From Algoriphagus boseongensis (GTDB taxonomy: Bacteria > Bacteroidota > Bacteroidia > Cytophagales > Cyclobacteriaceae): DNA of 64,000 nt. Each line of letters starts with the position of its first letter. The first letter of the stretch is position 1. Below the pieces are notes generated by a model. It was not told the DNA's origin, did no database searches, and saw only the letters and a program-made list of their open reading frames with translations. The stretch covers positions 1,697,103 through 1,761,102 of the forward strand of contig NZ_SNYF01000005.1 in NCBI RefSeq assembly GCF_004362805.1. Direction: 5' to 3'. Shown piece by piece: positions 63,960 to 64,000 of the stretch. The translations under genes and the position numbers were made by a program.

Positions 63960-64000
63960 ATGGAAAATCAACATCAATCGCATCAACCAGTCCGTCATTT
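63960..64000 (+). CDS. Possible start of a gene cut by the window edge
   Basis: An ATG at 63960 opens a frame that continues to the window end, beginning MENQHQSHQPVRH. It is preceded by an AT-rich stretch with TTGACC at 63924. The fragment is too short to identify; it could also be a chance frame. Confidence 0.25.
   Translation, partial: MENQHQSHQPVRH

Overview
The window is a stretch of ordinary chromosome from a Bacteroidota bacterium. It is most likely from the order Cytophagales, family Cyclobacteriaceae (Algoriphagus-like); this placement is inferred from gene content and style, not proven. The signs are a suf operon ending in sufS-sufE-sufT plus a bacilliredoxin, the lipoprotein TamA homologue TamL, a compact mlaE-mlaF-mlaD set, many short secreted beta-barrel proteins and lipoproteins, A-rich translation starts in place of Shine-Dalgarno sites, and a few promoters close to the Bacteroidota TTTG / TAnnTTTG pattern. 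I see no rRNA, tRNA, CRISPR array, phage or complete insertion sequence.

Layout. 1-5 kb: the 3' part of sufB, then sufC, sufD, sufS, sufE, sufT and a bacilliredoxin (Fe-S cluster assembly), closed by a terminator. 5-7 kb: citrate synthase and an acyl-CoA-binding protein, each with its own terminator. 7-15.3 kb: an MscS-type channel; a trmH / BASS-transporter pair divergent from tamL; then hemF and a PAP2 phosphatase. 15.3-16.5 kb: a gene-poor patch full of palindromes and two families of long direct repeats. 16.5-21.1 kb: an accessory operon made of a type IIG restriction-modification enzyme and two AT-rich genes of unknown function, a membrane protein and a secreted protein. 21.3-25.1 kb: a low-complexity secreted protein, a DUF2092-type protein and a sugar porter, with repeat-laden gaps. 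25.5-34.3 kb: a sulfatase, a HAD-family lipoprotein and a run of outer-membrane or periplasmic proteins around an AraC-type membrane regulator, including one decayed beta-barrel fragment.

34.3-48 kb is mostly housekeeping: PEP carboxylase, a lactonase-like lipoprotein, menC, queA, a lipoprotein, glucose-6-phosphate isomerase, two tandem paralogues with TonB-like C-termini, and the Mla-type lipid transporter. 48-55.8 kb: a single-domain response regulator, a YciI protein and the two-subunit AddAB-type helicase-nuclease. 55.9-64 kb: a secreted GH67 alpha-glucuronidase, a VOC protein, a monoacylglycerol-lipase-like hydrolase, a serine hydrolase interrupted by one in-frame stop codon, and a MacAB-like adaptor/permease/ATPase operon.

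The strongest candidates for something new are (i) the three-gene restriction-modification operon with two unknown AT-rich partners, a composition break inside the specificity region and a repeat-type terminator, and (ii) a 7-base periodic repeat (type TGGGCAG) that starts exactly at the stop codons of two unrelated genes, in the sense orientation both times. Compact gene packing is common: ATGA or GTGA start/stop overlaps occur at sufS/sufE, trmH/BASS, hemF/PAP2, RM/membrane protein, mlaF/mlaD, addA/addB and adaptor/permease.
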